A DNA stretch of 64,000 nucleotides from Streptomyces cellulosae (GTDB lineage: Bacteria > Actinomycetota > Actinomycetes > Streptomycetales > Streptomycetaceae). The first letter of the stretch is position 1; every line of letters begins with the position of its first letter. The notes under the pieces are model-generated. The model saw nothing but the letters and a program-made list of their open reading frames with translations. It had not been told where the DNA came from and did no database searches. Shown here piece by piece: positions 9,161 to 17,978 of this stretch. The DNA is taken from contig NZ_JOEV01000010.1 of assembly GCF_000721105.1 (NCBI RefSeq), forward strand, positions 186,001 through 250,000. Reading direction: 5' to 3'. Both the position numbers and the translations under genes were made by a program.

Positions 9161-10273
9161 ATGGAGCGGATGGCCGCAGCCGTCACACACGATTCACCGT
9201 CCGCCGCCGGAGGGCGGCAGGGCAAACCGTTGATCGTCACGGAGGACACCGATCTCCTCGATGACCTGCTGCGCCTGTGCGCGGCGGCCGGTGCCACACC
9301 GGAGGTCCATCACGGGGTGCCGGAGGGCCGGGGCGGCTGGGAGTCCGCGCCGCTCGTCCTGGTCGGCGACGACGCCGTACGACGAGTGCGCGGGGCCGCC
9401 CGCAGAAACGGCGTGGTGCTCGTCGGCCGAGACCAGGACGACTCCGGGGTGTGGCGGCGGGCCGTGGAGATCGGCGCCGACCACGTCCTGATGCTGCCCG
9501 ACGGGGAGCAGTGGCTGGTCGACCGCATCGCCGACGTGGCCGAGGGCGTCGGCCGGCCCGCCCTCACTGTCGGCGTCCTCGGAGGCCGAGGCGGGGCCGG
9601 AGCGTCCACGCTCGCGTGCGCCCTCGCCGTCACCTCCGCGCGTGAGGGAATGCGCACCCTCCTGGTGGACGCCGATCCGCTGGGCGGCGGACTCGATGTC
9701 CTCCTCGGCGGCGAGACGGCCGAGGGGCTGCGCTGGCCCGCCTTCGCTGCCTCACGCGGGCGGGTCGGCGGCGGTGCCCTGGAGGAGTCGCTGCCCCGAC
9801 TCCACTCGCTGCGTGTACTCAGCTGGGACCGCGGTGACTGCGTCGCCGTCCCGCCCCAGGCGGTGCGGGCGGTGCTCGCCGCGGCCCGTCGCAGAGGCGG
9901 CACGGTCGTCGTGGATCTGCCCCGCCGTATGGACACCGGGGTCGCCGAGGTCCTCGCCCAGCTCGACATGGGGATTCTCGTGGTCCCCGCCGAACTGCGG
10001 GCCGTCGCGGCGGCCGGCCGGGTGGCCGCCGCTGTCGGCATGGTCCTGCGCGACCTGAGGGTCGCCGTACGCGGCCCGTACGCCCCCGGACTCGACGACC
10101 GTGAGGTCGCCAGGCTGCTCGGGCTGCCACTCGCCGGGGAAGTGCCGGTGGAGGCCCACCTGCTGCGCCCGCACGGAGGCAGGACACCTCCCGGCGCGGC
10201 CGGCCGGGGGCCGCTGGCGCGCTTCTGCAAGGGGTTCTGGGAGCGGGCGCTGCTGGAGGCGGGGGCGGCATGA
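9161..10273 (+). CDS. CpaE/Ssd-like MinD-family ATPase of the tad locus
   Basis: A 370-residue protein of the helicase/secretion-neighbourhood CpaE-like family, also described as septum-site-determining protein Ssd in mycobacteria (Rv3660c). The N-terminal third (about residues 20-130) is receiver-like. Then comes a MinD-type ATPase with a deviant Walker A GGRGGAGAST at about residue 141 and LLVDADPLGGGLD as the second motif. CpaE proteins position the pilus assembly ATPase. The start is ambiguous: ATG 9161 has AAGGGGG right against it, and ATG 9170 has better spacing. The gene overlaps tadA by the ATGA at 10270-10273, so it is translationally coupled. Confidence 0.88.
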   Translation: MERMAAAVTHDSPSAAGGRQGKPLIVTEDTDLLDDLLRLCAAAGATPEVHHGVPEGRGGWESAPLVLVGDDAVRRVRGAARRNGVVLVGRDQDDSGVWRRAVEIGADHVLMLPDGEQWLVDRIADVAEGVGRPALTVGVLGGRGGAGASTLACALAVTSAREGMRTLLVDADPLGGGLDVLLGGETAEGLRWPAFAASRGRVGGGALEESLPRLHSLRVLSWDRGDCVAVPPQAVRAVLAAARRRGGTVVVDLPRRMDTGVAEVLAQLDMGILVVPAELRAVAAAGRVAAAVGMVLRDLRVAVRGPYAPGLDDREVARLLGLPLAGEVPVEAHLLRPHGGRTPPGAAGRGPLARFCKGFWERALLEAGAA

Positions 10274-11631
10274 GCGCATCGTCGGAACTTGCGGGGGGCC
10301 ACGGGGGCTCGTGGGCGGGGTCGCTCGACGGGGCGCGGAGGGCGATTCCGTCGGGACGGGCGGACAGAGATCGGGCGTCGGTGCCGTCGGGACCGGCGGA
10401 CGGGGCGCGGGTGCCGATGCTTTCGAGGGTGCGCGATGGCGTGCCCGGGCCGGTGCCACCGGGGCTGCTGGACGGTGTCCGGCAGTGGCTTGCCGAGAGT
10501 GGGGGCGAACCGACGCCCGCGCGTGTGGCACAGGCGCTGCGTGAGCAGGGGCGGGTGCTCGGGGACGCCGAAGTTCTGGGCGCGGCCGAACAGTTGCGGT
10601 CCGAGCTCATCGGCAGTGGGCCGCTGGAACCGCTGCTCGCGGACCCGTCGGTGACCGATGTGCTGGTCTGCGCTCCTGACCGGGTCTGGGTGGACCGGGG
10701 CGGCGGACTGGAGCTGACCGCCGTCTCCTTCGCGGACGCCGCCGCCGTACGACGGCTCGCGCAGCGCCTGGCCGCGGTGGCCGGACGCCGGCTCGACGAC
10801 GCACGGCCCTGGGTGGACGCCCGGCTGCCCGACGGGACCCGGCTGCACGCGGTGCTGCCCCCGGTGGCCGTCGGCTGTACCTCGCTGTCCCTACGGGTCG
10901 CACGGCCGCGCGCGTTCACGCTCGACGAGCTGGTGGCGGCGGGCACGGTGCCGCCGGGCGGGGACCTGCTGCTGCGCGCGCTGGTCGGGGCACGGCTGTC
11001 CTTCCTCATCAGCGGTGGTACGGGCAGCGGCAAGACGACGTTGCTGAGCGCCCTGCTGGGGCTCGTGGCTCCGGACGAACGGATCGTGCTCGCCGAGGAC
11101 TCCGCGGAGCTCAGGCCGGAGCATCCGCACGTCGTCCGGCTGGAGAGCAGACCGACCAACCAGGAGGGTGCCGGCCTCGTCACCCTCCAGGACCTGGTGC
11201 GACAGGCGCTGCGCATGCGGCCGGACCGGCTCGTCGTGGGCGAGGTGCGTGGGCCCGAAGTGGTCGCCCTGCTCGCCGCGTTGAACACCGGCCACGGCGG
11301 CTGCGGAACGGTGCACGCGAACGCGGCGGCCGACGTACCGGCCCGGCTGGAGGCACTGGGCATGGCCGCGGGCCTGGACCGGGCCGCCCTGCACAGCCAG
11401 GTGGCCGCCGCCCTGTCCGTCGTCCTGCACCTCGTCCGCGACCGGGCCGGACGACGCCGGATCGCCGAGGTGCACGTGCTGGACCGTGATCCGTCAGGCC
11501 TGGTGCGGACGGTGCCGGCGCTGCGGTGGGGCGCGGAGGCGTTCGCGTACGAGCAGGGGTGGCAGCGGCTGCGGACTCTGCTTCGCACCGAGGCCTCTGG
11601 AGGGGGACAGGGCGGTGAACGAGGTGCGTGA
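10270..11631 (+). CDS. tadA: TadA/VirB11-type secretion ATPase
   Basis: A 453-residue type II/IV secretion ATPase, which powers Tad/Flp pilus assembly at the inner face of the membrane. Walker A GGTGSGKTTLL lies at about residues 249-259. The Asp box (LAEDSAELRP), the Walker B region (RPDRLVVGEVRGPEV) and a His box (GHGGCGTVHANAA) all follow in the expected order. The first 60 residues are low in complexity (Gly/Arg/Pro-rich) and probably variable. It is second in the operon. A 99-base gap with GTG- and TGA-rich sequence separates it from the next gene, and no convincing ORF fills that gap. Confidence 0.93.
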   Translation: MSASSELAGGHGGSWAGSLDGARRAIPSGRADRDRASVPSGPADGARVPMLSRVRDGVPGPVPPGLLDGVRQWLAESGGEPTPARVAQALREQGRVLGDAEVLGAAEQLRSELIGSGPLEPLLADPSVTDVLVCAPDRVWVDRGGGLELTAVSFADAAAVRRLAQRLAAVAGRRLDDARPWVDARLPDGTRLHAVLPPVAVGCTSLSLRVARPRAFTLDELVAAGTVPPGGDLLLRALVGARLSFLISGGTGSGKTTLLSALLGLVAPDERIVLAEDSAELRPEHPHVVRLESRPTNQEGAGLVTLQDLVRQALRMRPDRLVVGEVRGPEVVALLAALNTGHGGCGTVHANAAADVPARLEALGMAAGLDRAALHSQVAAALSVVLHLVRDRAGRRRIAEVHVLDRDPSGLVRTVPALRWGAEAFAYEQGWQRLRTLLRTEASGGGQGGERGA

Positions 11632-11730
11632 GAGGTGGCGGTGGGGGTGGTGGCGTGACGGTCGGGACCAGTGCGACAGCGGCAGGGGTGACGTGGTGAT
11701 CGAGGGGAGCGTGATGGCAGTGGGGGAGGC

Positions 11731-12639
11731 GTGGTGACCGGAGCCGGTGTGATGACGGCGGAGCTTGTGGTGCGCGGGGCGAGCGCGGTGCCGGGTGTGG
11801 TGACTGCGGTGTGTGTGGGGGCGGTTGTCTGGTGGGTGGGTGAGCGGCACTCCGGGGCTCGGCGGGCGCAGTTGTTGCTCGCCGGAGGTGGAGTGGTGGG
11901 GGTCGGGCCGCCTTCTTGGCGGCAGTTGGCGGGCGATCTGCGGCGGATGCGTGAGCGGCTGCGGGCCGAGTGGTGGTCGGCGGTCGTCGGGCTGGCGCTG
12001 GCGGTGCTGGGGGCCTCTGTGCTGCCGGCCGTCGCGGGGCTGGCCGGAGTGCCCTTGCTACGGCGGGTGCGGCTGGCCAGGGAGGCGAGGCACGCCAGGG
12101 AGCGCCGGGGAGACGAGGTGATCGCGCTGTGCGGGGTGCTCGCCGGGGAGGTGCGCGCGGGGCGGCAACCGGGCGAGGCGCTGTTGCGGGCCGCCCAGGA
12201 CTCCGGTGGGCTCGGTGACGCGCAGGCTGCGGTGGTGGCGGCTGCGCGGTTCGGCGGAGATGTCCCGGGGGCGCTCGCGTCGGCGGCGCGGCAACCGGGC
12301 GCCGAGGGGCTGCGGGGCCTGGCCGCGTGCTGGCGGGTGGCCGTGGACCAGGGCGCCGGCCTGGCGGCCGGACTCGACCGGCTCGAAGGGGCGTTGCGTG
12401 CCGACCGTGACCGACGAGCGGATCTTCGCGCTCAGTTGGCCGGTGCTCGCTCGACAGCGGTGATGCTCGCCGGTCTGCCCGCCCTGGGTCTCCTCCTCGG
12501 CACCGCTCTCGGCGCCGACCCCCTCCACGTGCTGCTGCACAGCGGTGCCGGCCTGGGGTGCCTGCTGGTCGGGGCCGTGCTGGAGGGCCTCGGGATGTGG
12601 TGGGCGACGCGGATCGTGCGGGGAGCGGAGGCGACGTGA
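11731..12639 (+). CDS. tadB: TadB-like membrane assembly protein
   Basis: A 302-residue type II secretion F-domain protein. It has an N-terminal helix (about residues 15-30), a pair at about 85-115, the cytoplasmic F domain with CGVLAGEVRAGRQPGEAL, and C-terminal helices near 245-290. It would form the inner-membrane platform of a Tad pilus together with the next gene. The start is uncertain: GTG 11731 or 11734, or ATG 11752, with GGGGGAGG just before. The stop overlaps the GTG of the following gene (GTGA at 12636-12639). Confidence 0.85.
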   Translation: MVTGAGVMTAELVVRGASAVPGVVTAVCVGAVVWWVGERHSGARRAQLLLAGGGVVGVGPPSWRQLAGDLRRMRERLRAEWWSAVVGLALAVLGASVLPAVAGLAGVPLLRRVRLAREARHARERRGDEVIALCGVLAGEVRAGRQPGEALLRAAQDSGGLGDAQAAVVAAARFGGDVPGALASAARQPGAEGLRGLAACWRVAVDQGAGLAAGLDRLEGALRADRDRRADLRAQLAGARSTAVMLAGLPALGLLLGTALGADPLHVLLHSGAGLGCLLVGAVLEGLGMWWATRIVRGAEAT

Positions 12640-13439
12640 GCGCGGAGGTCGTCCACAGGCTGGGGGTTGTCATGGCGTCGGCGCTCGCCCTCGGATGCCT
12701 GCTGCGGTGGGCCGGGGCGGTACGGCACGAACGGAGGGTGCGTCGGCGGCTGACCGCGCTGCTGCCCATTGCCCAGCAGACCTTCGGCGGACCGCGCTTC
12801 GACGTACGGGAGTTGACGCGGCGGTGGCTTCCACTGACCGGCGTGGCATGCGCCGCGTGGGCGCTGGTCGGAGGTGTGGCCGGTGCCGTGGTCGGGCTGG
12901 TCGTGGGTGCTGGTCTGTGGCCGTGGCGTCTTCGGCAGACGTCTGCGGCCGGCGGCGGCATCGGTACCGGGTCGGATGTCGGCAGCCGGGAGGCGGCGCG
13001 GCAACTGCCGCTCGCGGCCGATCTGTTGGCGGCCTGTATCGCGGCGGGTGCCGGACCGGTGATCGCGGCGCAGGCCGTGGGCGAGGCTCTCGGCGGTCCG
13101 GTCGGGGAGGCGTTGGCGCGTGGCGCGGCGGAGGTACGGCTCGGCGGCGAACCGGGCGCGGCCTGGAGACGGCTCGCCGCGACGCCGGGCGCGGGCGCCC
13201 TCGCGCGGCTGCTGGAACGGGCCGACGTATCCGGGCTTCCGGCGGCCGCACCGGTCGCCCGGCTCGCCGCGGACGCCCGCGCCGACTGGACCCGCACCGC
13301 GACGGCACGGGCGCGGCGGGCGGGCGTGCTGATCACCGCACCGGTGGGCCTGTGCTTCCTGCCCGCGTTCATCACCGTCGGTGTGCTGCCCGTGGTGATC
13401 GGGCTGGCCGGTGGGGCGCTGGGCGGGGGTGGTGGATGA
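12636..13439 (+). CDS. tadC: TadC-like membrane assembly protein
   Basis: A 267-residue second type II secretion F-domain protein, paralogous in layout to TadB. It has a leading helix, then a helix pair at about residues 65-95, the cytoplasmic segment REAARQLPLAADLLAACIAAG, and a C-terminal pair ending in a Gly-rich tail. The GTG start at 12636 overlaps the tadB stop, which argues for coupling; ATG 12672 is an alternative. After its stop comes the heptanucleotide array and then the pilin. Confidence 0.82.
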   Translation: MSAEVVHRLGVVMASALALGCLLRWAGAVRHERRVRRRLTALLPIAQQTFGGPRFDVRELTRRWLPLTGVACAAWALVGGVAGAVVGLVVGAGLWPWRLRQTSAAGGGIGTGSDVGSREAARQLPLAADLLAACIAAGAGPVIAAQAVGEALGGPVGEALARGAAEVRLGGEPGAAWRRLAATPGAGALARLLERADVSGLPAAAPVARLAADARADWTRTATARARRAGVLITAPVGLCFLPAFITVGVLPVVIGLAGGALGGGGG

Positions 13440-13475
13440 CGAAACGCGGGAGTGCCGCCGGGCAGTCGGCGAGCA

Positions 13476-13538
13476 GCAATCAGCAATCAGAAGTCAGCAA
13501 TCAGAAGTCAGAAGTCGGAAGTCAGAAGTCGGAAGTCA
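13476..13538. repeat. Nine tandem 7-bp repeats before the pilin gene
   Basis: Nine head-to-tail heptamers, of the types GCAATCA, GAAGTCA and GAAGTCG, fill 13476-13538 in the 126-base spacer between tadC and the pilin gene. Because 7 is not a multiple of 3, the array is unlikely to code. It lies inside the operon transcript, about 27 bases before the pilin start. Confidence 0.9.
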
Positions 13539-13565
13539 ACGGCACGGATCCTCATGGGGGTTGAG

Positions 13566-13775
13566 ATGTACAAGGCAGTACAGGCACGGTTGCGTGCCCT
13601 GGTGTGCAGGGGGCTTGCGGTTCGCAGGGACGCGGGAATGGTCACCTCGGAGTACGCGATGGGAATCGTGGCGGCGGTGGCGTTCGCGGTGGTCCTCTAC
13701 AAGGTGCTCTCCAGCGGTGAGGTCAGTGCGGAGTTGCAGGGCATTGTGAAGCGAGCTCTCAATGCGCAGATGTGA
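13566..13775 (+). CDS. Flp pilin-like small membrane protein (DUF4244 type)
   Basis: A 69-residue protein with a short basic leader (about 23 residues), the sequence GMVTSEYAMGIVAAVAFAVV and a single hydrophobic helix. The Gly followed by a hydrophobic helix with Glu at position 5 resembles the type IV/Flp prepilin processing site. It is the probable major subunit of the pilus or secretion filament built by the neighbouring genes. ATG 13566 is preceded by a GGGGG run 5-10 bases upstream. Its stop lies inside the start of the next gene (14-base overlap). Confidence 0.85.
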   Translation: MYKAVQARLRALVCRGLAVRRDAGMVTSEYAMGIVAAVAFAVVLYKVLSSGEVSAELQGIVKRALNAQM

Positions 13776-14190
13776 GGGGGAGCCGGGCAGGAAGTCGACG
13801 GAGAGGTTCCGCGGGCGCTCGGACAGCAGGCGCTCGGACCGGGGGTTCGTCACCGCGGAGGCGGCTGTGGTGCTGCCCGTGTTGGTGATGTTCGCGATGG
13901 CGCTGGTGTGGGCGCTGCTGGTCGTGGCCGCGCAGATCCAGTGCGTGGACGCGGCCCGCACCGGCGCCCGCGCGGCGGCTCGCCAGGACCCGGCCGACGC
14001 GGTCGTCGAGGTGGCGCGAAGGGCGGCACCGCGCAGCGCGAAGGTCACGGTCGGCAGGGAAGGGGACCAGGTCCGTGTCACCGTCGTGGCGGAGCCCCCG
14101 GTACTGGGCGGCCTCCCCTTCGAGGTACGGGAGGAGGCCGTGGCGTCGGTGGAGGAGAGCCCGGGGGAGACGGTGGAGGAGGGACGGTGA
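13762..14190 (+). CDS. tadE: TadE-like pseudopilin
   Basis: A 142-residue protein with a 27-residue basic N-terminus, then GFVTAEAAVVLPVLVMFAMAL, the TadE-type processing and membrane motif. The rest is an extracellular beta-rich domain with QCVDAARTGARAAARQD. It would be a minor pilin of the Tad system. It overlaps the pilin gene by 14 bases and the next gene by GTGA (14187-14190). Confidence 0.87.
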   Translation: MRRCEGEPGRKSTERFRGRSDSRRSDRGFVTAEAAVVLPVLVMFAMALVWALLVVAAQIQCVDAARTGARAAARQDPADAVVEVARRAAPRSAKVTVGREGDQVRVTVVAEPPVLGGLPFEVREEAVASVEESPGETVEEGR

Positions 14191-15017
14191 ACGGGTGCTG
14201 CTCGGCTCGCCTGCGAGTGGCGGTCCGGGACGTGTACGTCCGGCGGGGCGCCGTGCCCGGTCGGGACCGCGGCTCCGCGACCGTCTGGAGCCTCGCCGGA
14301 CTTGCCGTCCTGTGTGTCGTGTTCGGCGCGGTGCTGGCCATGGGGCAGGCCATGGTCGCCCGGCACCGCGCCGCCGGCGGCGCGGATCTCGCGGCGCTCG
14401 CGGCCGCGGACCACTGGGCGGACGGCGACACGGCGGCCTGCGCCCGCGCCGACCGCGTGGCGCGAGCCCAGAGCGCCCGGCTGGTGCGGTGCGTGCTCGT
14501 GGGGGAGATCTCCGACGTGACGGCGGCGTCCGGACAGGGACCGTTCGAGGCGGAGGTCAGGGCACGGGCGGGTCCTGCGGAACAGGAGCCGGAGCCGGCC
14601 TCGGGGCAGGAGCCGGAGCCGGCCTCGGGGCAGGAGCCGGAGCCGGCCTCGGGGCAGGAGCCGGTTCCGGTGGAGCCCTCCGCGGACCCGGCGTGGTTGC
14701 CGCGTGCGGACCCGGCGTGGCTGTCCCGTGCGGACCCGGCGTGGCTGCCGCGTGTAGACCACGCGTGGTTGCCGCCTGCAGGCGCAGGGTGGGTTCTTCC
14801 TGCGGGCGCGTCCGAGGCCCCCCGCACGGACCCGGCGCTGTGGCACCCCGCAGGTACTGCGGTGTCGCCCGCGCCTCTGGTCCTCGCTAGCCCTCCGACG
14901 TCCCCTGGGGACGGACCAGCGACGCCCCGTTCTCCCGCTCCTCCGCCGCCCCCTCCGGACGTACCAGGGCCACTCCCTCCGCCTGCTCCTCCGGTGCCCC
15001 TCGCAACAGCACCGTGA
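14187..15017 (+). CDS. Rv3654c-type TadE-like protein with long repeat-bearing tail
   Basis: The first about 130 residues match the helicase/secretion-neighbourhood TadE-like family: a basic leader, GSATVWSLAGLAVLCVV as the membrane helix, and ARHRAAGGADLAALAAAD. Family members, as I recall, end near here. This one continues for about 145 more residues with three PEPASGQE repeats, four ADPAWLPR-like repeats and a long Pro-rich end. The last 131 bases run antisense inside the 3' end of the convergent helicase gene. The N-terminal part is solid. The tail may be a real lineage-specific extension or a run-on after loss of the original stop. Confidence 0.75.
   Translation: MNGCCSARLRVAVRDVYVRRGAVPGRDRGSATVWSLAGLAVLCVVFGAVLAMGQAMVARHRAAGGADLAALAAADHWADGDTAACARADRVARAQSARLVRCVLVGEISDVTAASGQGPFEAEVRARAGPAEQEPEPASGQEPEPASGQEPEPASGQEPVPVEPSADPAWLPRADPAWLSRADPAWLPRVDHAWLPPAGAGWVLPAGASEAPRTDPALWHPAGTAVSPAPLVLASPPTSPGDGPATPRSPAPPPPPPDVPGPLPPPAPPVPLATAP
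14583..14777. repeat. Two in-frame 24-bp tandem arrays in the TadE-like gene
   Basis: Array 1 has three identical 24-bp units at 14583-14654, plus a partial fourth, and encodes the PEPASGQE repeats. Array 2 has four 24-bp units at 14682-14777, the last diverged, and encodes ADPAWLPR-like repeats. Both units are multiples of three, so copy-number change would keep the frame. Confidence 0.9.
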
Positions 15018-17436
15018 GCAGTCGTACGGCCCCCCGTTTGTGCAGCGGATCGTTGCCGTTGCCGCACTTGGGGGACTGGATGCAGGAGGGGCAGCCGGCT
15101 TCGCACTCGCAGGAGGCGATGGCCTGGCGGGTGGCGGTGAGCCAGGCGCGGGCGGTGTGGAAGGCGCGCTCCGCGAAGCCCGCGCCGCCGGGGTGGCCGT
15201 CGTAGACGAAGACGGTCGGCAGGAGCGTGTCGGGGTGCAGGGGGATGGACACGCCGCCGATGTCCCAGCGGTCGCAGGTCGCGAAGAGGGGGAGCATGCC
15301 GATCGACGCGTGCTCGGCGGCGTGCAGGGCGCCGCCGAGGATCTCCGGATTGATCCGGGCCTCGTCCAGCTGGTCCTCGGTGACCGTCCACCACACCGCG
15401 CGCGTGCGCAGCGTACGAGGAGGGAGATCGAGTTTCGTCTCGCCGAGCACTTCACCGGTGATGAGCCGCCGACGCAGGAAGGAGACCACTTGGTTGGTGA
15501 CCTCGACGGAGCCGTAGCACAGGCGTCCGGCGCCCCAGGGGACCTCGATGTCGGTCTCCAGGACGGAGATGGCCGTGGTGTCGCGGGCGACCGTGGCGTA
15601 CGGGGGGCTGGCCTGCTGGACCAGGGCGACCGAGTCCTCCAGGTCCAGGGAGCGGACGAGGTACGTGCGGCCCTGGTGCAGATGGACCGCGCCCTCGTGG
15701 ACGGTCGAGTGCGCGGCGCCCTCGTCGACCGTGCCCAGCAGGCGGCCCGTTCCTTCCTCGACGACCTGGACCGGCCGGCCGCCTCCGCCGCGGATGTCGG
15801 TGAGGTCGGCGGCCCGCTCCCGGCGGGTCCAGTGCCAGGCCTTCGTACGGCGGCGCAGCAGTTTCGCGGCCTCCAGTTGCGGGAGCAGTTCCTCGCACGC
15901 CGGTCCGAACAGCTCCAGGTCCTCCTCCGTCAGCGGTAGTTCGGCGGCGGCCGCGCACAGGTGCGGGGCGAGGACGTACGGGTTGTCGGGGTCGAGGACG
16001 GTGGACTCGACGGGCTGGTCGAACAACGCTTCGGGGTGGTGGACGAGGAAGGTGTCCAGGGGATCGTCGCGGGCGACCAGGATGGCGAGGGCGCCCTGTC
16101 CCGCGCGGCCCGCGCGGCCCGCCTGCTGCCACAGGGAGGCGCGCGTGCCCGGGTAGCCGGCGATCAGTACGGCGTCGAGGCCGGAGACGTCGATGCCGAG
16201 TTCCAGGGCCGTGGTCGCGGCGAGGCCCAGGAGTTCGCCGGAGTGGAGCGCCTGTTCCAGGGCGCGGCGTTCCTCGGGGAGATAGCCGCCGCGGTAGGCC
16301 GCGACACGCCGGGCCAGGGAGCGGTCGACCTCGGCGAGACGTTCCTGGGCGATCACCGAGATCAACTCGGCGCCACGCCGGGAGCGTACGAAGGCGACCG
16401 TACGGATGCCCTGGACGGCGAGGTCGGTGAGCAGGTCGGCCGTCTCGGCGGTGGCCGTGCGGCGGACCGGCGCGCCCTTCTCGCCCTGCATCTCGGTGAG
16501 CGGGGGCTCCCAGAGGGCGAACACCAGTTCACCGCGGGGTGAGGCGTCGTCGGCGACCTCGACCACGGGGAGGCCGGTGAGGCGACCGGCGGCCACCGAG
16601 GGCTCGGCCGCGGTCGCGGAGGCCAGCAGGAACACCGGAGAGGCGCCGTAGCGGGCGCACAGGCGGCGCAGCCGGCGCAGTACCTGGGCGACGTGCGAGC
16701 CGAACACGCCCCGGTAGGTGTGGCACTCGTCGATGACCACGTACTTCAACGACTTCAGGAAGGAGGACCAGCGGGGGTGGGACGGGAGTATGCCCCGGTG
16801 CAGCATGTCCGGGTTGGTCAGCACGTAGTTGCCGTACTGGCGGACCCATTCGCGTTCTTCCACCGGCGTGTCGCCGTCGTAGACCGCGGGCCGGACGGAA
16901 TGGCCCAGGGATTGTGAAAATTCCTTCACCGAGCGGCACTGGTCCGCCGCGAGAGCTTTCGTGGGTGCCAGGTAGAGGGCGGTGGCACCGCGGCCGTTCG
17001 GGGCCTCGGAGCCGTCCAGGAGGGTGGAGAGGACCGGCATGAGGTAGGCCAGGGACTTGCCGGAGGCCGTGCCGGTGGCGACGACCACCGACTCGCCGTC
17101 CAGGGCGTGCTCGGCCGCGCGTGCCTGGTGGGCCCAGGGATGCTCGATACCGCAGGCCTGCACGGCGGCGATGACCTCGGAGCGAATCCGGTCAGGCCAG
17201 ACGGCATGGCGACCCGCGCGCGGGGGCAAGTGCTCCGTATGAGTGATGCGCGAAGCCCGGCTCGGCCCCGCGGCGAGCCGGTCCAGGACCGTGCGCGGCG
17301 CGAGCCGGGAGACGGGCTGCGTCGAGGGTCGATCGGATCGGTGATTCTTGGCCATCGGCACCGAGTGTGTCACTGGCGTGACGGACAATGGGACCAAGGC
17401 GTCGTGCACGCCTGCCGGTAAGTGATTGAATGCCAT
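14887..17436 (-). CDS. DECH-box superfamily 2 helicase with C-terminal zinc cluster
   Basis: An 849-residue helicase of the helicase/secretion-neighbourhood family, the usual partner of this tad locus in actinobacteria. Walker A ATGTASGKS lies near residue 125, Walker B is IDECHTYRG, and motif VI is QQAGRAGRAGQ. The C-terminal domain ends with a cysteine cluster (CECEAGCPSC then CGNGN), as in DUF1998/MrfA-type DNA repair helicases. It probably acts in DNA repair; the link to the pilus genes is positional. The stop overlaps the tail of the convergent TadE-like gene. The first about 28 residues before MAKNHRSDR may not be translated. Confidence 0.88.
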   Translation of the reverse strand: MAFNHLPAGVHDALVPLSVTPVTHSVPMAKNHRSDRPSTQPVSRLAPRTVLDRLAAGPSRASRITHTEHLPPRAGRHAVWPDRIRSEVIAAVQACGIEHPWAHQARAAEHALDGESVVVATGTASGKSLAYLMPVLSTLLDGSEAPNGRGATALYLAPTKALAADQCRSVKEFSQSLGHSVRPAVYDGDTPVEEREWVRQYGNYVLTNPDMLHRGILPSHPRWSSFLKSLKYVVIDECHTYRGVFGSHVAQVLRRLRRLCARYGASPVFLLASATAAEPSVAAGRLTGLPVVEVADDASPRGELVFALWEPPLTEMQGEKGAPVRRTATAETADLLTDLAVQGIRTVAFVRSRRGAELISVIAQERLAEVDRSLARRVAAYRGGYLPEERRALEQALHSGELLGLAATTALELGIDVSGLDAVLIAGYPGTRASLWQQAGRAGRAGQGALAILVARDDPLDTFLVHHPEALFDQPVESTVLDPDNPYVLAPHLCAAAAELPLTEEDLELFGPACEELLPQLEAAKLLRRRTKAWHWTRRERAADLTDIRGGGGRPVQVVEEGTGRLLGTVDEGAAHSTVHEGAVHLHQGRTYLVRSLDLEDSVALVQQASPPYATVARDTTAISVLETDIEVPWGAGRLCYGSVEVTNQVVSFLRRRLITGEVLGETKLDLPPRTLRTRAVWWTVTEDQLDEARINPEILGGALHAAEHASIGMLPLFATCDRWDIGGVSIPLHPDTLLPTVFVYDGHPGGAGFAERAFHTARAWLTATRQAIASCECEAGCPSCIQSPKCGNGNDPLHKRGAVRLLTVLLRGAPEEQAEGVALVRPEGAAEERENGASLVRPQGTSEG

Positions 17437-17518
17437 CGCGGCTGGCGAACCGTCCTGGGGGCTTCAAGCCGAGGTGTCCCGAGGGGCGACCGCTCGATAG
17501 CAAGGTGCTGGAGGATCC

Positions 17519-17860
17519 GTGGACCTGTCCCTGTCGACCGAAACCGTCGGCGATCGCACGATCGTCAGGGTCGGTGGCGAAATCGACGTATATACCGCGC
17601 CCAAACTGCGCGAGCAGCTGGTCGAGCTGGTGAATGACGGCAGTTTCCACCTTGTCGTCGACATGGAGGGCGTGGACTTCCTCGACTCCACCGGTCTCGG
17701 CGTGCTGGTCGGCGGACTGAAGCGGGTGCGAGCTCATGAGGGCTCGCTGCGCCTGGTCTGCAACCAGGAGCGCATTCTGAAGATTTTCCGTATCACCTGC
17801 CTCACCAAGGTGTTCCCGATCCACACCTCGGTCGAGGAAGCGGTGGCGGCCACCGACTGA
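17519..17860 (+). CDS. bldG: Anti-sigma factor antagonist BldG
   Basis: A 113-residue STAS-domain protein of the SpoIIAA/RsbV type that is essential for aerial growth and antibiotic production in Streptomyces. The phosphorylated serine lies in DFLDSTGLG (about residue 57). The sequence fits S. coelicolor BldG closely from memory, including the start [20 protein letters not shown]. The GTG start at 17519 has GGAGG 4 bases before it. It is divergent from the helicase gene and followed by the anti-sigma partner gene. A hairpin in the gap between them could uncouple the two. Confidence 0.97.
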   Translation: MDLSLSTETVGDRTIVRVGGEIDVYTAPKLREQLVELVNDGSFHLVVDMEGVDFLDSTGLGVLVGGLKRVRAHEGSLRLVCNQERILKIFRITCLTKVFPIHTSVEEAVAATD

Positions 17861-17868
17861 CCACCGCT

Positions 17869-17898
17869 CCGGGCGCGGCACAAAGGGTCCGCGCCCGG
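17869..17898 (+). terminator. Hairpin between bldG and the anti-sigma gene
   Basis: Perfect 10-bp stem CCGGGCGCGG (17869-17878) with CCGCGCCCGG (17889-17898) and a 10-base loop; no T-run follows. It fits partial termination, because bldG is known in S. coelicolor to give both a single-gene and a two-gene transcript. Confidence 0.55.
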
Positions 17899-17978
17899 GA
17901 CGGCCGACGTTGAACGAGGGGGCCGGCTTTCGGCAGCCCGGACCTCCCACCGCACGCCCGTAGTTCCGAGGGGGATGC

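Noticed and set aside
8841..9233. A 130-codon plus-strand ORF upstream of the tad operon
   Set aside because: Poor codon bias, no ribosome site, and it runs through the DnaA-box-like sites and into the ssd gene start.
11615..11737. A 40-codon Trp-rich ORF between tadA and tadB
   Set aside because: It has no ribosome site and an odd composition, and overlaps the tadB start; it probably reflects the G-rich spacer.
13476..13538. CRISPR-like array
   Set aside because: Seven-base units without spacers and no cas genes.
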